In this document: positions 37,906 to 45,621 of the stretch, piece by piece | Position numbering within the stretch: the stretch's first letter is position 1 | Layout of the letters: each line of letters begins with the position of its first letter | From: Saprospiraceae bacterium | Lineage (GTDB): Bacteria; Bacteroidota; Bacteroidia; Chitinophagales; Saprospiraceae | Reading direction: 5' to 3' | NCBI GenBank assembly: GCA_022844565.1 | Contig: JALHLK010000004.1 | Location: 1-64,000, forward strand | Length of the DNA: 64,000 bases | Notes under the pieces: generated by a model | Seen by the model: the letters and a program-made list of their open reading frames with translations, nothing else | Databases searched by the model: none | Told to the model about the DNA's origin: nothing | Position numbers and translations under genes: made by a program

Positions 37906-39087
37906 ATGCAAAAGATCTTACTTGTTACAATTTTTTTAGTCAGTTATTTTAACACATTCTCTCAATCAGAAAGTGAGAAATATCTTTTAAAAAAAGACAT
38001 CATGAATAAGTTGACTACAGATTCTGTATCTTGGAAATTCCAAACTGCAGCTGTAGAATACTCCTTTATTGGCGATTATAAAGCAGCTCTTAGCACATGG
38101 GATCAAGGTCTTAGTACAAAATCATACATTCCTACTCAACAGGATAGTACTATATTGTCAATAGCTAATATTGTAAACGCTAAAGACTATATCATCAATA
38201 GGGCAAAAGACGAGCAAATCATCATCATCAATGAGGCCCATCACAATTCGAGACATAGGGTATTTACAGCATCACTTTTAGAAGGGTTGTACCAGCAAGG
38301 ATATCGCTATTTGGGTCTAGAAGCTATATGGGATACCACTATTAATAATCGAGCATATGCAATCCAATCAAGTGGTTATTATACTGCAGAACCCGAATTT
38401 GGCAACATGATTCATACAGCGCGAAGTCTTGGTTTTATAGTATTTGGATATGAAGCCAAGGGTGGCGAAAATGGAAAAGAAAGAGAAATAGCCCAAGCTA
38501 ATAACATCAAAGCATTTTTGGACCGAAATTCGGATGGAAAGTGTCTAATTCATTGCGGTTATGACCATGTAATGGAAGGCGAAGTACGAAGTTGGGAAAA
38601 AGCAATGGCGGGTCGAATCAAAGAATACACAGGCATCAATCCTTTCACAATAGATCAGGTTAAATTTTCTGAAAAAAGCAAAGCCGATTATTCGCACTAC
38701 TTCGTATATAGTACTCAAGAAGAAAAACCTTTCGTTTTAAAGATAAGGGATAGTCTCCTATTCAATGGTTTAACGGACCCTAAACAGACAGATGTTACGG
38801 TCATCCACCCGATATCCCATTACGATAAAGGGAGACCTAAATGGATGGCTGAGCAAAGGCAAGAATATCTATTGTCCCGAGTTCATTTAGATAAAATGAA
38901 CTTCCCTCTACAGATACTTGCCTACAGAAAAGGCGAATACCAAAACAATGGAATACCGGCTGATATCATCGAGATCGAGACTTCTGATGAAAATAAGGCA
39001 TTGTATTTAGAAAAAGGTAAATATGAGATCATCTTACGGAATGGTCGATATGAAATATTAAAACAGTTTGATATCAACATCAATTAA
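37906..39087 (+). CDS. Secreted EreA/ChaN-superfamily-like protein
   Basis: The 393-aa protein has a signal peptide (MQKILLVTIFLVSYFNTFSQ). The core segment IIIINEAHHNSRHRVFTASL, later GLEAIW and LIHCGYDHVMEGEV, resembles the EreA/ChaN/TIKI-like fold, where paired histidines and glutamates form the active centre; erythromycin esterases belong here. The assignment rests on these motifs and is moderate. It could be a metal-binding or hydrolytic envelope protein. It carries a Crp-type operator and is followed 20 bp later by an alpha/beta hydrolase gene. Confidence 0.6.
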   Translation: MQKILLVTIFLVSYFNTFSQSESEKYLLKKDIMNKLTTDSVSWKFQTAAVEYSFIGDYKAALSTWDQGLSTKSYIPTQQDSTILSIANIVNAKDYIINRAKDEQIIIINEAHHNSRHRVFTASLLEGLYQQGYRYLGLEAIWDTTINNRAYAIQSSGYYTAEPEFGNMIHTARSLGFIVFGYEAKGGENGKEREIAQANNIKAFLDRNSDGKCLIHCGYDHVMEGEVRSWEKAMAGRIKEYTGINPFTIDQVKFSEKSKADYSHYFVYSTQEEKPFVLKIRDSLLFNGLTDPKQTDVTVIHPISHYDKGRPKWMAEQRQEYLLSRVHLDKMNFPLQILAYRKGEYQNNGIPADIIEIETSDENKALYLEKGKYEIILRNGRYEILKQFDININ

Positions 39088-39107
39088 TACCTGCAAAATA
39101 AAGATAT

Positions 39108-39995
39108 ATGTCACTAAGCATCGGTTATTATATAGTACTTTTTGTCTTAAAAATTAAAAGAGTCAAAAAAGTGTTTAGCAATGACCCAATTGAGTACCTG
39201 AAAATCAGAAAAGACGATGTTTTGAATCCATCAAATAGATACCTTAGAAAAAATATAAATCGAAAATTTAAAGTATCGGACACAGAAATAACTGAAATTG
39301 CAAAAAGCGTAAAATCAGATACATTAGTGATATATATTCATGGAGGAGCTTTTGTATGCGGCCCCGCACAACACCACTGGGATACAGTGGCTGAAATATC
39401 TAAAAAGACCAAAAATGTTATTTGGATGTGTGTATATCCTAAAGCACCTGAGACTAATATCACAGACATAAATACAAATATTGATCAAGTTTATGCACAG
39501 GCTTTGACAGAATATAAAGCTCAAAATATTGTGTTATTGGGAGACTCAGCCGGTGGTACCCTGATTTTAACCTTAACACAAAGACTCATTAGCAATCAAT
39601 TTACTATTCCAAAAAAAATAATTTTAATCTCACCAGTCATAGACGCATCATTACAAAATCCTGATATCGAAAAAGTTGAACCACTGGATCCTATGCTTGG
39701 TATCAATGGAGTACGCAGTGCTAAGAAATTGGCAGCGGGTCAATTGTCTTTGATAGATTCTGCAATATCCCCAATTTATGGCACATTTAATGGATTCCCT
39801 CCTACCATTTTATTTGCGGCTGAGTACGACATCACCTATCCTGATCAAATCAGACTAGCCAAATTATTAAATGAAAATAATATTGAAAATCAGCTGATCA
39901 TAGGTGAAAAGATGCCTCATATTTGGCCTTTGTTGCCTGTCATGAGAGAAGGTAGAGCAGCCCTAGATGAAATTATTGAAGCGTTGATTGCTTAG
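39108..39995 (+). CDS. Alpha/beta hydrolase, hormone-sensitive-lipase-like family
   Basis: The 295-aa protein has the HSL-family oxyanion motif HGGAF (in IYIHGGAFVCGP), the nucleophile elbow GDSAGG, a DP-x-x-G motif (PLDPMLGI), an aspartate in AAEYDITYPDQ and a late histidine in EKMPHIWPLLP. These make a full catalytic triad for a carboxylesterase or lipase. There is no clear signal peptide, though the N terminus is hydrophobic (LSIGYYIVLFVLKI) and may anchor it. It is probably in an operon with the preceding gene. Confidence 0.88.
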   Translation: MSLSIGYYIVLFVLKIKRVKKVFSNDPIEYLKIRKDDVLNPSNRYLRKNINRKFKVSDTEITEIAKSVKSDTLVIYIHGGAFVCGPAQHHWDTVAEISKKTKNVIWMCVYPKAPETNITDINTNIDQVYAQALTEYKAQNIVLLGDSAGGTLILTLTQRLISNQFTIPKKIILISPVIDASLQNPDIEKVEPLDPMLGINGVRSAKKLAAGQLSLIDSAISPIYGTFNGFPPTILFAAEYDITYPDQIRLAKLLNENNIENQLIIGEKMPHIWPLLPVMREGRAALDEIIEALIA

Positions 39996-40089
39996 TTTTT
40001 AAAAATTCATAAAAAAATAGTCCTATCTTAGTGATTTATAATTTTTACCTAAAAATCGAATAACAGTTTAATGTTTAATAACACCTTTT

Positions 40090-40119
40090 GCAACCAAAGT
40101 TGAATTTGCTGGTCTAATA
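40090..40119 (+). promoter_or_regulatory. ECF-type promoter of the sigma factor gene (GCAACC-N16-GTCTAATA)
   Basis: The -35-like GCAACC (40090-40095) and -10-like GTCTAATA (40112-40119) are separated by 16 bp. The same pair with the same spacing precedes the membrane-protein gene at 41200. The AAC core of the -35 and GTC of the -10 are hallmarks of ECF-sigma promoters, so autoregulation is likely. The ATG is only 6 bp after the -10, implying a leaderless or nearly leaderless mRNA. Confidence 0.7.
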
Positions 40120-40125
40120 TGCAAT

Positions 40126-40689
40126 ATGAGCAATATAGTGGATCATCTTTCTGACAAAGTGATTGTTACAAATATCTTGAATGGAAACATTCAGGGCTTT
40201 GCTGCCGTGGTGGCAAATACAGAAAGATTGGTAACTCAAATTGTCCGAAAAATGATACCTGATGAAGATGATCAAAAAGACCTTGTACAAGATATATATT
40301 TAAAGGCTTACAAAAACTTGTCAAGCTTTCAATTCAAATCTAAGTTATCAACGTGGATTGGTAATATTGCTTACAATACGACTATTAATTATCTTCAAAA
40401 GAAGCGAGTGTCAATAGTTGGTATTGAAAGTCAAATTGAAAATTCTATTGTTGAATTTGATAATTCAGAGATGTCAACCATCAAAACTGAAGAACTAGAC
40501 ATTCTTGTTAAAGAAATAGCCAAACTTCCACCTTTATACAAAACATTGATTACGCTATATCATTTAGAAGAATTGCCTAACAAGGAAATTGCAGAAATCA
40601 CTAATTTACCTGAAGGTACTATCAAAAGTTACCTATATCGAGCGAGAAAAATGCTTAAAGACGGTATCAATTATCATTATAAAAATTAA
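40126..40689 (+). CDS. ECF-family RNA polymerase sigma factor
   Basis: The 187-aa protein has region 2 (VTNILNGNIQGFAAVVAN, then DDQKDLVQDIYLKAYKNLSS, about 14-75) and region 4 with a helix-turn-helix (ELPNKEIAEITNLPEGTIKS, about 150-170). It would direct transcription from promoters such as GCAACC-N16-GTCTAATA, seen upstream of itself and of 41200. It is followed 5 bp later by a gene for a zinc-ligand-bearing membrane protein, the probable anti-sigma factor. Confidence 0.92.
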   Translation: MSNIVDHLSDKVIVTNILNGNIQGFAAVVANTERLVTQIVRKMIPDEDDQKDLVQDIYLKAYKNLSSFQFKSKLSTWIGNIAYNTTINYLQKKRVSIVGIESQIENSIVEFDNSEMSTIKTEELDILVKEIAKLPPLYKTLITLYHLEELPNKEIAEITNLPEGTIKSYLYRARKMLKDGINYHYKN

Positions 40690-40694
40690 GAATT

Positions 40695-41141
40695 ATGAAA
40701 AATAACCATTTGACTGACGAAATCTTACAAACATTACTCTTAAATGAAGTACAAGATGAAATCGTAGATAAACACATTTCTGAGTGTCAAGTATGTCAAG
40801 AAAAAATGAAAAACTATCAATTTTTATTTACAAGTATCAAGAAAGTTGAGCCAGAAACCTTTTCTTTTGACGTTACTTCCCTCGTGATGGAAAAAATTTA
40901 CGAAGTGGAAATAAAAAAAGAGAAAAACGCAAACATTGCGCTGTATATGTGTTTGTCTATCATTTTAATAATTGTATTCATTTTGCTATATCCTTATGTA
41001 AAAACAATTTTTTCTCAATTCAAATCTTCTTCAATAATGGCAAATGCTTTTATGATGGTTTCTTCCTTGGGGGTTACGATTTTCTTATTAAAAGATATAT
41101 ACAGACAATACAAACGAAAAGAAATGTTGATTTTGCAATAA
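40695..41141 (+). CDS. Probable membrane anti-sigma factor
   Basis: The 148-aa protein has a cytosolic N-terminal domain with a ZAS-like H-x3-C-x2-C motif (HISECQVCQE, about 29-38) and two membrane helices (about 77-95 and 110-130). These features and its position directly after the ECF sigma gene support a role in holding the sigma factor inactive until an envelope signal arrives. The zinc-binding motif looks complete. The signal is unknown. Confidence 0.75.
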   Translation: MKNNHLTDEILQTLLLNEVQDEIVDKHISECQVCQEKMKNYQFLFTSIKKVEPETFSFDVTSLVMEKIYEVEIKKEKNANIALYMCLSIILIIVFILLYPYVKTIFSQFKSSSIMANAFMMVSSLGVTIFLLKDIYRQYKRKEMLILQ

Positions 41142-41147
41142 AATTTT

Positions 41148-41177
41148 GCAACCAAAATCTGTATTAGAAGTCTAATA
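41148..41177 (+). promoter_or_regulatory. ECF-type promoter of the 41200 gene (GCAACC-N16-GTCTAATA)
   Basis: GCAACC (41148-41153) and GTCTAATA (41170-41177) repeat the promoter at 40090 exactly in both boxes and spacing, in otherwise different flanking sequence apart from the TTTTGCAACCAAA extension. The ATG follows 23 bp after the -10 element. Confidence 0.72.
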
Positions 41178-41199
41178 AAGTATAAAAAAAGATAAAAAA

Positions 41200-41643
41200 A
41201 TGAAAAAATTATTCGTAATTATCATAAGCATAGCTTCATCAATCCTTGTTTTTGGTCAAGATTCTACTCCAACCATTCCATCATCCACACAACAATCATT
41301 GGAGGGCAATAATAATTATGCTTTAATAAGTTTCGCTCCTATTTTTGCTATTGCACTAGTTGTGATATTGGTCATTCAAGTCACAAGATATATTTTGGCT
41401 CATAAACTTAAAAATAAAATAATAGACAGAGGTATTTCCGAACAATTAGCTAATTCTATTTTAGAAAAAAGTGAAACCGATAAAAAAGAGGATAGTATTA
41501 AATGGGCTATTTTGCTTTTAGGTGTAAGCGGTGGGCTTACTGCTGCTTACTATACTAAGCCGTTAGATATACATTCTATTGCTATTATTACATTCAGTAT
41601 CGGGTTGAGTTACTTGGCTTATTACTTCTATCTCCGCAGATAA
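41200..41643 (+). CDS. Small membrane protein of the ECF regulon (DUF6249-like)
   Basis: The 147-aa protein has a signal-like N terminus (MKKLFVIIISIASSILVFGQ), a membrane helix (about 47-68), a charged cytosolic loop with KNKIIDRGISEQLANSILEK, and two final helices. It resembles DUF6249 proteins, commonly next to ECF sigma genes in Bacteroidota. Its own promoter has the same ECF signature as the sigma gene, so it is a target and perhaps part of the signalling loop. Confidence 0.7.
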   Translation: MKKLFVIIISIASSILVFGQDSTPTIPSSTQQSLEGNNNYALISFAPIFAIALVVILVIQVTRYILAHKLKNKIIDRGISEQLANSILEKSETDKKEDSIKWAILLLGVSGGLTAAYYTKPLDIHSIAIITFSIGLSYLAYYFYLRR

Positions 41644-41765
41644 AAACCACTCCTTCAAACAATCTATTTTACTGTACTATTTTAACCTTCACCTTGTGAT
41701 ATAGGTACCTTATTGCACAAAAATCAATTTATTTTTATTTAAATCATTTTTAAAATAATTAAACA

Positions 41766-43139
41766 ATGAAATATTCTTTCATCTTAACTTCTCTTTTTGT
41801 TGTTCAAATAGTTTTCGGACAAAACCGAATTCAAAAAATTGATAGCCTATTAAATACATTATACCTTGGTGGACAAATTAATGGAAATTTTTTGATAGCC
41901 GAACAAGGTCAAGTACTTTATAATAAAAGTTTTGGAATTGCAAATGAGCAAACAAGACAACCGCTCAACGAACATTCGATATTTGAAATAGCTTCTGTTA
42001 CAAAACAATTTACGGCTATGGCAACTATGATACTCCATGAAAAAGGCAAACTAAACTTAGATGATAATTTATCCAAATTTATACCTGAGTTATCTTTTTA
42101 TGAAGGCGTAACAATTAGACATTTACTTAACCATACGAGTGGCTTACCTGATTACATGGAATTATTTGAAAGCCATTGGGATAAATCAAAAATCGCAAGA
42201 AATAAAGATGTTATAACATTCCTTGCTCAGAAAAAACCTAAAGCACTTTTTGCTCCAAATACAAAGCATGAATATAGTAATACAGGCTATGCATTATTGG
42301 CATCAATTGTTGAGAAAGTATCTGGAGTCACCTACGATAGCTATTTACAAAAAGCTATATTTAAACCTTTAAAAATGAATAATACTTTTGTTTACAAACG
42401 AAGATTAGCTCCCAAAAATATCAATAACTATGCTTTTGGCTATGTCTTTTCCGATAGTTTGAAAAAATATGTTTTACCCGATGATTTAAATCAGACAAAG
42501 GAGGTTATTTGGTTAGATGGAGTTGTAGGAGATGGTGGGGTAAATTCTACTGTAAATGACTTATTGAAATGGGATAGGGCATTATATACCAACAAACTCT
42601 TGTCAAAGAAAGGAATGAAGGAAATATTTAATCTTACAACGTTAAGTGATAATTCTCAAATTAAATATGGTTACGGTTGGCAAATCGATAATCACGCTGA
42701 ATTTGGAAAAATAGTTTATCACGGTGGAGGTTGGCCTGGGTATGCTACTTTTTTTGCTAGACATATTGATGATGATAAAACAATCATCATGCTTCAAAAT
42801 CATGATAACATTACTTTGCCTTTAAATCAGATTAGAAATATTTTATATGATAAAAATGAAATATTGAAAGTAGCCATAAGTAATGAGCAATTACAAAAAT
42901 TTGTTGGAGCTTATGAAATTCAGCCAGGATTTACAATTGAAATAGAAAGGCAAAACGACCAACTTTATGGCAAAGCAGCAGGCCAACCAACCCTAGAACT
43001 TACTCCTGAAACAGAAACCAGTTTTCTATTAGCAGAGATTGGAGCTCAAATTGTATTTAATTTTAATACTGAAGGAGTCATAAAAAGCCTAACATTTTCT
43101 CAAGGAGGTATGAAAATCGAAGGAAAAAAGGTAAAGTAA
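41766..43139 (+). CDS. Serine hydrolase of the beta-lactamase/penicillin-binding-protein fold (class C-like)
   Basis: The 457-aa protein has a signal peptide (MKYSFILTSLFVVQIVFGQ), the SxxK motif SVTK (77-80), YSN (170-172) and HGGG (319-322) in place of KTG. These are the three motifs of the class C beta-lactamase/DD-peptidase/esterase superfamily. After residue about 365 comes a small beta-rich C-terminal domain (VGAYEIQPGFTIEIERQNDQ). The activity is probably peptidase or esterase, and antibiotic hydrolysis cannot be assumed. No operon partners. Confidence 0.9.
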   Translation: MKYSFILTSLFVVQIVFGQNRIQKIDSLLNTLYLGGQINGNFLIAEQGQVLYNKSFGIANEQTRQPLNEHSIFEIASVTKQFTAMATMILHEKGKLNLDDNLSKFIPELSFYEGVTIRHLLNHTSGLPDYMELFESHWDKSKIARNKDVITFLAQKKPKALFAPNTKHEYSNTGYALLASIVEKVSGVTYDSYLQKAIFKPLKMNNTFVYKRRLAPKNINNYAFGYVFSDSLKKYVLPDDLNQTKEVIWLDGVVGDGGVNSTVNDLLKWDRALYTNKLLSKKGMKEIFNLTTLSDNSQIKYGYGWQIDNHAEFGKIVYHGGGWPGYATFFARHIDDDKTIIMLQNHDNITLPLNQIRNILYDKNEILKVAISNEQLQKFVGAYEIQPGFTIEIERQNDQLYGKAAGQPTLELTPETETSFLLAEIGAQIVFNFNTEGVIKSLTFSQGGMKIEGKKVK

Positions 43140-43198
43140 CAAGTTGAAATTTGGGTTAAGAAACTTAGGTATTAGCAATTTATTATTCAATTTATGCT

Positions 43199-43361
43199 AT
43201 GCAAGATATACTATTTGACTTTATATCTAAATACATTAATCTGTCTGATGGAGAAAAGGCTTCAATCGCTTCTATTGACATTTTTTACTTTATGAAGAAG
43301 GGTACTATTATTGAATAGCTACATTTTTCAACCAGGGCTAGATTTTGGTTTTAATTTTTAG
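43199..43361 (+). pseudogene. Fused remnant of a crp-like gene and an outer-membrane protein gene
   Basis: The first 39 codons (MQDILFDFISKYINLSDGEK, then KKGTIIE, stop TAG at 43316-43318) are homologous to the N terminus of the Crp-like protein at 36253. Immediately after, in the next frame, 43320-43361 reads YIFQPGLDFGFNF and a stop, which is the exact C terminus of the outer-membrane protein family (37098 and 43500). A deletion between a crp-like gene and the following omp gene explains it. It lies 140 bp upstream of the intact paralogue 2. Confidence 0.85.
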
Positions 43362-43425
43362 TTCTATTCTCGAAAAAAAAGATTATATTAAGATTATTTG
43401 GGTGAGAAATCTGGACACACATTTC

Positions 43426-43470
43426 TTAACTTAAGTGAATGTTTTACCTAAACTTACCTATTTACCTTTG
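43426..43470 (+). promoter_or_regulatory. Operator-promoter of the second outer-membrane protein gene
   Basis: TTAACTTAAGTGAA (43426-43439) and the -7 element TACCTTTG (43463-43470) have the same 30.5-bp centre-to-TA distance as the 37031-37075 module. The left half-site has one change from the perfect palindrome. This conservation in otherwise divergent upstream DNA argues for function. Confidence 0.65.
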
Positions 43471-43499
43471 CACCATTAATTAACATAAATAAAAATTAA

Positions 43500-44126
43500 A
43501 TGATTAAAAAATTCTTATTTGTTAGTCTTGTCTTATTCATGACAAGTACGCTCCAACTCAAAGCACAATATTCTAAATCAGACACCGACTATAAACGATG
43601 GTTTGTTGGTAGTACAATGTTTATATTCGGCAATTTGTCTACCGTAAATCCCCCCAACTTTGCCCAACTCAATGTTGGCTATCGTATCACAGGAAGAGAT
43701 GTAATTACTTTAGAACCAAAAACTTGGAAATATGCTTGGCCGAATGGTATTCACCCATTTTTTAACAAAGCATACGGAAAGGATGAAGAAAAATTTCCAG
43801 GGTATGTTCGAGAGATAGGATTATCATTGTCTTATCAACGATTTTTTTGGAAAGGTATATATGCCGAACTTAATGTAATGCCTTCTTTACAGCATATTAT
43901 GAACGAAGAAGGTGAAAAAATTGAAAATGGTTTTCAGATTTTTAATACTTATCGTGTTGGTTATCATATCAAACTTTTTAAGGACAGATTTTTTATTCAA
44001 CCATCGCTTGCCATTACCCACCGTGCTCATCACACAACAATGCCTAATGGATTTAAACAGTTGGATGATAAGTGGTCTAAATTCATCTACGGAGAACCAG
44101 GTTTTCATATTGGTTTTAATTTTTAA
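43500..44126 (+). CDS. Small outer-membrane beta-barrel protein, paralogue 2
   Basis: The 208-aa protein has a signal peptide (MIKKFLFVSLVLFMTSTLQLKAQ), the shared motifs RWFVGSTMFIFGNL, LNVGYR and YQRFFWKG, and ends GEPGFHIGFNF, matching paralogue 1. It is expected to form an eight-strand outer-membrane barrel of unknown role. A DUF6326-like membrane protein gene starts 10 bp downstream, so the two are probably co-transcribed from the Crp-type promoter at 43426. Confidence 0.78.
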   Translation: MIKKFLFVSLVLFMTSTLQLKAQYSKSDTDYKRWFVGSTMFIFGNLSTVNPPNFAQLNVGYRITGRDVITLEPKTWKYAWPNGIHPFFNKAYGKDEEKFPGYVREIGLSLSYQRFFWKGIYAELNVMPSLQHIMNEEGEKIENGFQIFNTYRVGYHIKLFKDRFFIQPSLAITHRAHHTTMPNGFKQLDDKWSKFIYGEPGFHIGFNF

Positions 44127-44136
44127 CTGAAATCAT

Positions 44137-44583
44137 ATGGATACACAATATACACCTCAAAGTGCTCTGGAAGACATCAAAATCAATGTAAAACTGAAGC
44201 TTGCCTCGTTGTGGGCAAGCTTGATGTTTCTCTATATCTACATTGATTATTTCCACTTTTACATGCCTAATAAGATTGCAGATATACAAAAGGGTAGGGT
44301 ATTCGTATTTGATATTACACAAGGATTTCTTTTGGCTGCATTTTGTTCAATGACAATTCCCGCACTCATGATTTTCTTTTCTGTTTCCTTATCGGCTAAG
44401 GTAAATCGATGGACAAATATCATTGTTGCCACGATATTTATTCCCTTTACATTGTTCAATTTGGCAGGAGAGGCATGGATGCATATGGTGTTAGCCGCTA
44501 TTGTAGAAGTTGCACTTTTGTGTCTAATTGTCCACTATGCCTGGAAATGGCCTCGAATTGAAATATCAAACAAAAAGTCATAA
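44137..44583 (+). CDS. DUF6326-like integral membrane protein
   Basis: The 148-aa protein has four membrane helices (around 22-45, 62-84, 92-110 and 114-135) and a segment ALEDIKINVKLKLASLWASL that I associate with DUF6326. Function unknown. It is 10 bp after the outer-membrane protein gene, sharing its promoter. Confidence 0.7.
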   Translation: MDTQYTPQSALEDIKINVKLKLASLWASLMFLYIYIDYFHFYMPNKIADIQKGRVFVFDITQGFLLAAFCSMTIPALMIFFSVSLSAKVNRWTNIIVATIFIPFTLFNLAGEAWMHMVLAAIVEVALLCLIVHYAWKWPRIEISNKKS

Positions 44584-44772
44584 CAACGATTAATGGCAAG
44601 TAGAAGTTTAATATTGAATATCTTAGCGTAGTGCACTTTTGTTGGTTTTGTCTATAGTAATTGCTCGACATTTTCTATATTATCAAATAAAATTTGTTGA
44701 TTCTGCAAAGAAATACTAGTTTGTGCTCAAATTTAATTGCTAGAGATTTAAATAGCTTCTTCCACCATTATA

Positions 44773-45111
44773 ATGCACATCAATATTCAAAATATTATTC
44801 AAACTACGATTCACTATGGTTTTCACTTTATAATTCCCATTTTTATTGCCATCTTATTTTATAAATCAGAATGGAAAAAAGTTTACTTCATTTTTCTTGC
44901 CACTATGCTCGTAGATCTTGATCACTTATTGGCCAATCCCATTTTTGATCCTAATCGTTGTAGTATAGGTTTTCATTTTTTGCACAGTTATTATGCTATT
45001 GTATTTTATGTGCTACTTTTATTTCATAAAAACAGATATATAAAAGTGGTAGCAATTGGCCTATTGATGCATATGGTCACGGATTACCAAGATTGTCTTT
45101 GGAATAGGTAG
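44773..45111 (+). CDS. DUF6122-like membrane protein
   Basis: The 112-aa protein has three or four membrane segments and conserved histidines and acids: MLVDLDHLLANPIFDPNRCS and LLMHMVTDYQDC. This pattern of a D-x-D-H motif near a membrane boundary resembles YdjM-like membrane metal-dependent hydrolases and DUF6122. Activity is unproven. Confidence 0.65.
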   Translation: MHINIQNIIQTTIHYGFHFIIPIFIAILFYKSEWKKVYFIFLATMLVDLDHLLANPIFDPNRCSIGFHFLHSYYAIVFYVLLLFHKNRYIKVVAIGLLMHMVTDYQDCLWNR

Positions 45112-45291
45112 GCGATTTTTTTTACTTTGTTAAATTTGACCAAAAGTTGGGCCAGAAAGTAAGAATATAGTTCGAAAAAGTACATTTAAACCAGATTTGG
45201 ATTCATGCGCATAATGAATACAAATTTGGATTTAATTACATTTAATGGTAGAAGGATCTTTTTACGTTTTACCTAAGGAATCAAATTTTTT

Positions 45292-45609
45292 ATGGAAAAA
45301 CGAATCGCATTCAAGATGTACCTTAATAAAGGCAAGAAGTCTGAATATATCAAAAGGCATGATGAATTATGGCCCGAGCTTAATTCGTTACTTAAAGCAT
45401 CAGGAATATCTGAGTATTATATTTTTATTGATGGTAATACAAATGAGTTATTTGGTACCTTGGTAGTTGCTGATCAAATAAAGTTTGAAGAATTGCCTGA
45501 CCAACCCATTATGAAAAAATGGTGGGAATATATGAAAGACATCATGAAAACAAATCCAGATAATTCCCCATTTTCTACTTCCTTGGAACAAGTTTTTTAC
45601 TTATCATAA
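45292..45609 (+). CDS. rhaM: L-rhamnose mutarotase
   Basis: The 105-aa protein matches RhaM throughout: RIAFKMYLNKGKKSEYIKRH, DELWPELNSLLKASGISEYY, then FGTLVVADQ and MKKWWEYMKDIM. The active-site histidine is in KRHDELWP and a conserved tyrosine in SEYYIFID. RhaM interconverts alpha and beta L-rhamnose in the cytosol. It is the first gene of a pectin-side-chain cluster and lies 12 bp before a GH105 gene. The catabolic genes rhaA/rhaB are not in the window. Confidence 0.92.
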   Translation: MEKRIAFKMYLNKGKKSEYIKRHDELWPELNSLLKASGISEYYIFIDGNTNELFGTLVVADQIKFEELPDQPIMKKWWEYMKDIMKTNPDNSPFSTSLEQVFYLS

Positions 45610-45621
45610 TTTTATACGACT

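Noticed and set aside
41766-43139. Beta-lactamase resistance gene
   Set aside because: It has the three superfamily motifs, but HGG replaces KTG and a C-terminal extra domain is present, as in secreted esterases and peptidases.
45245-45466. 73-aa frame just before and overlapping rhaM
   Set aside because: It is out of frame with the conserved RhaM protein and has no homology pattern.
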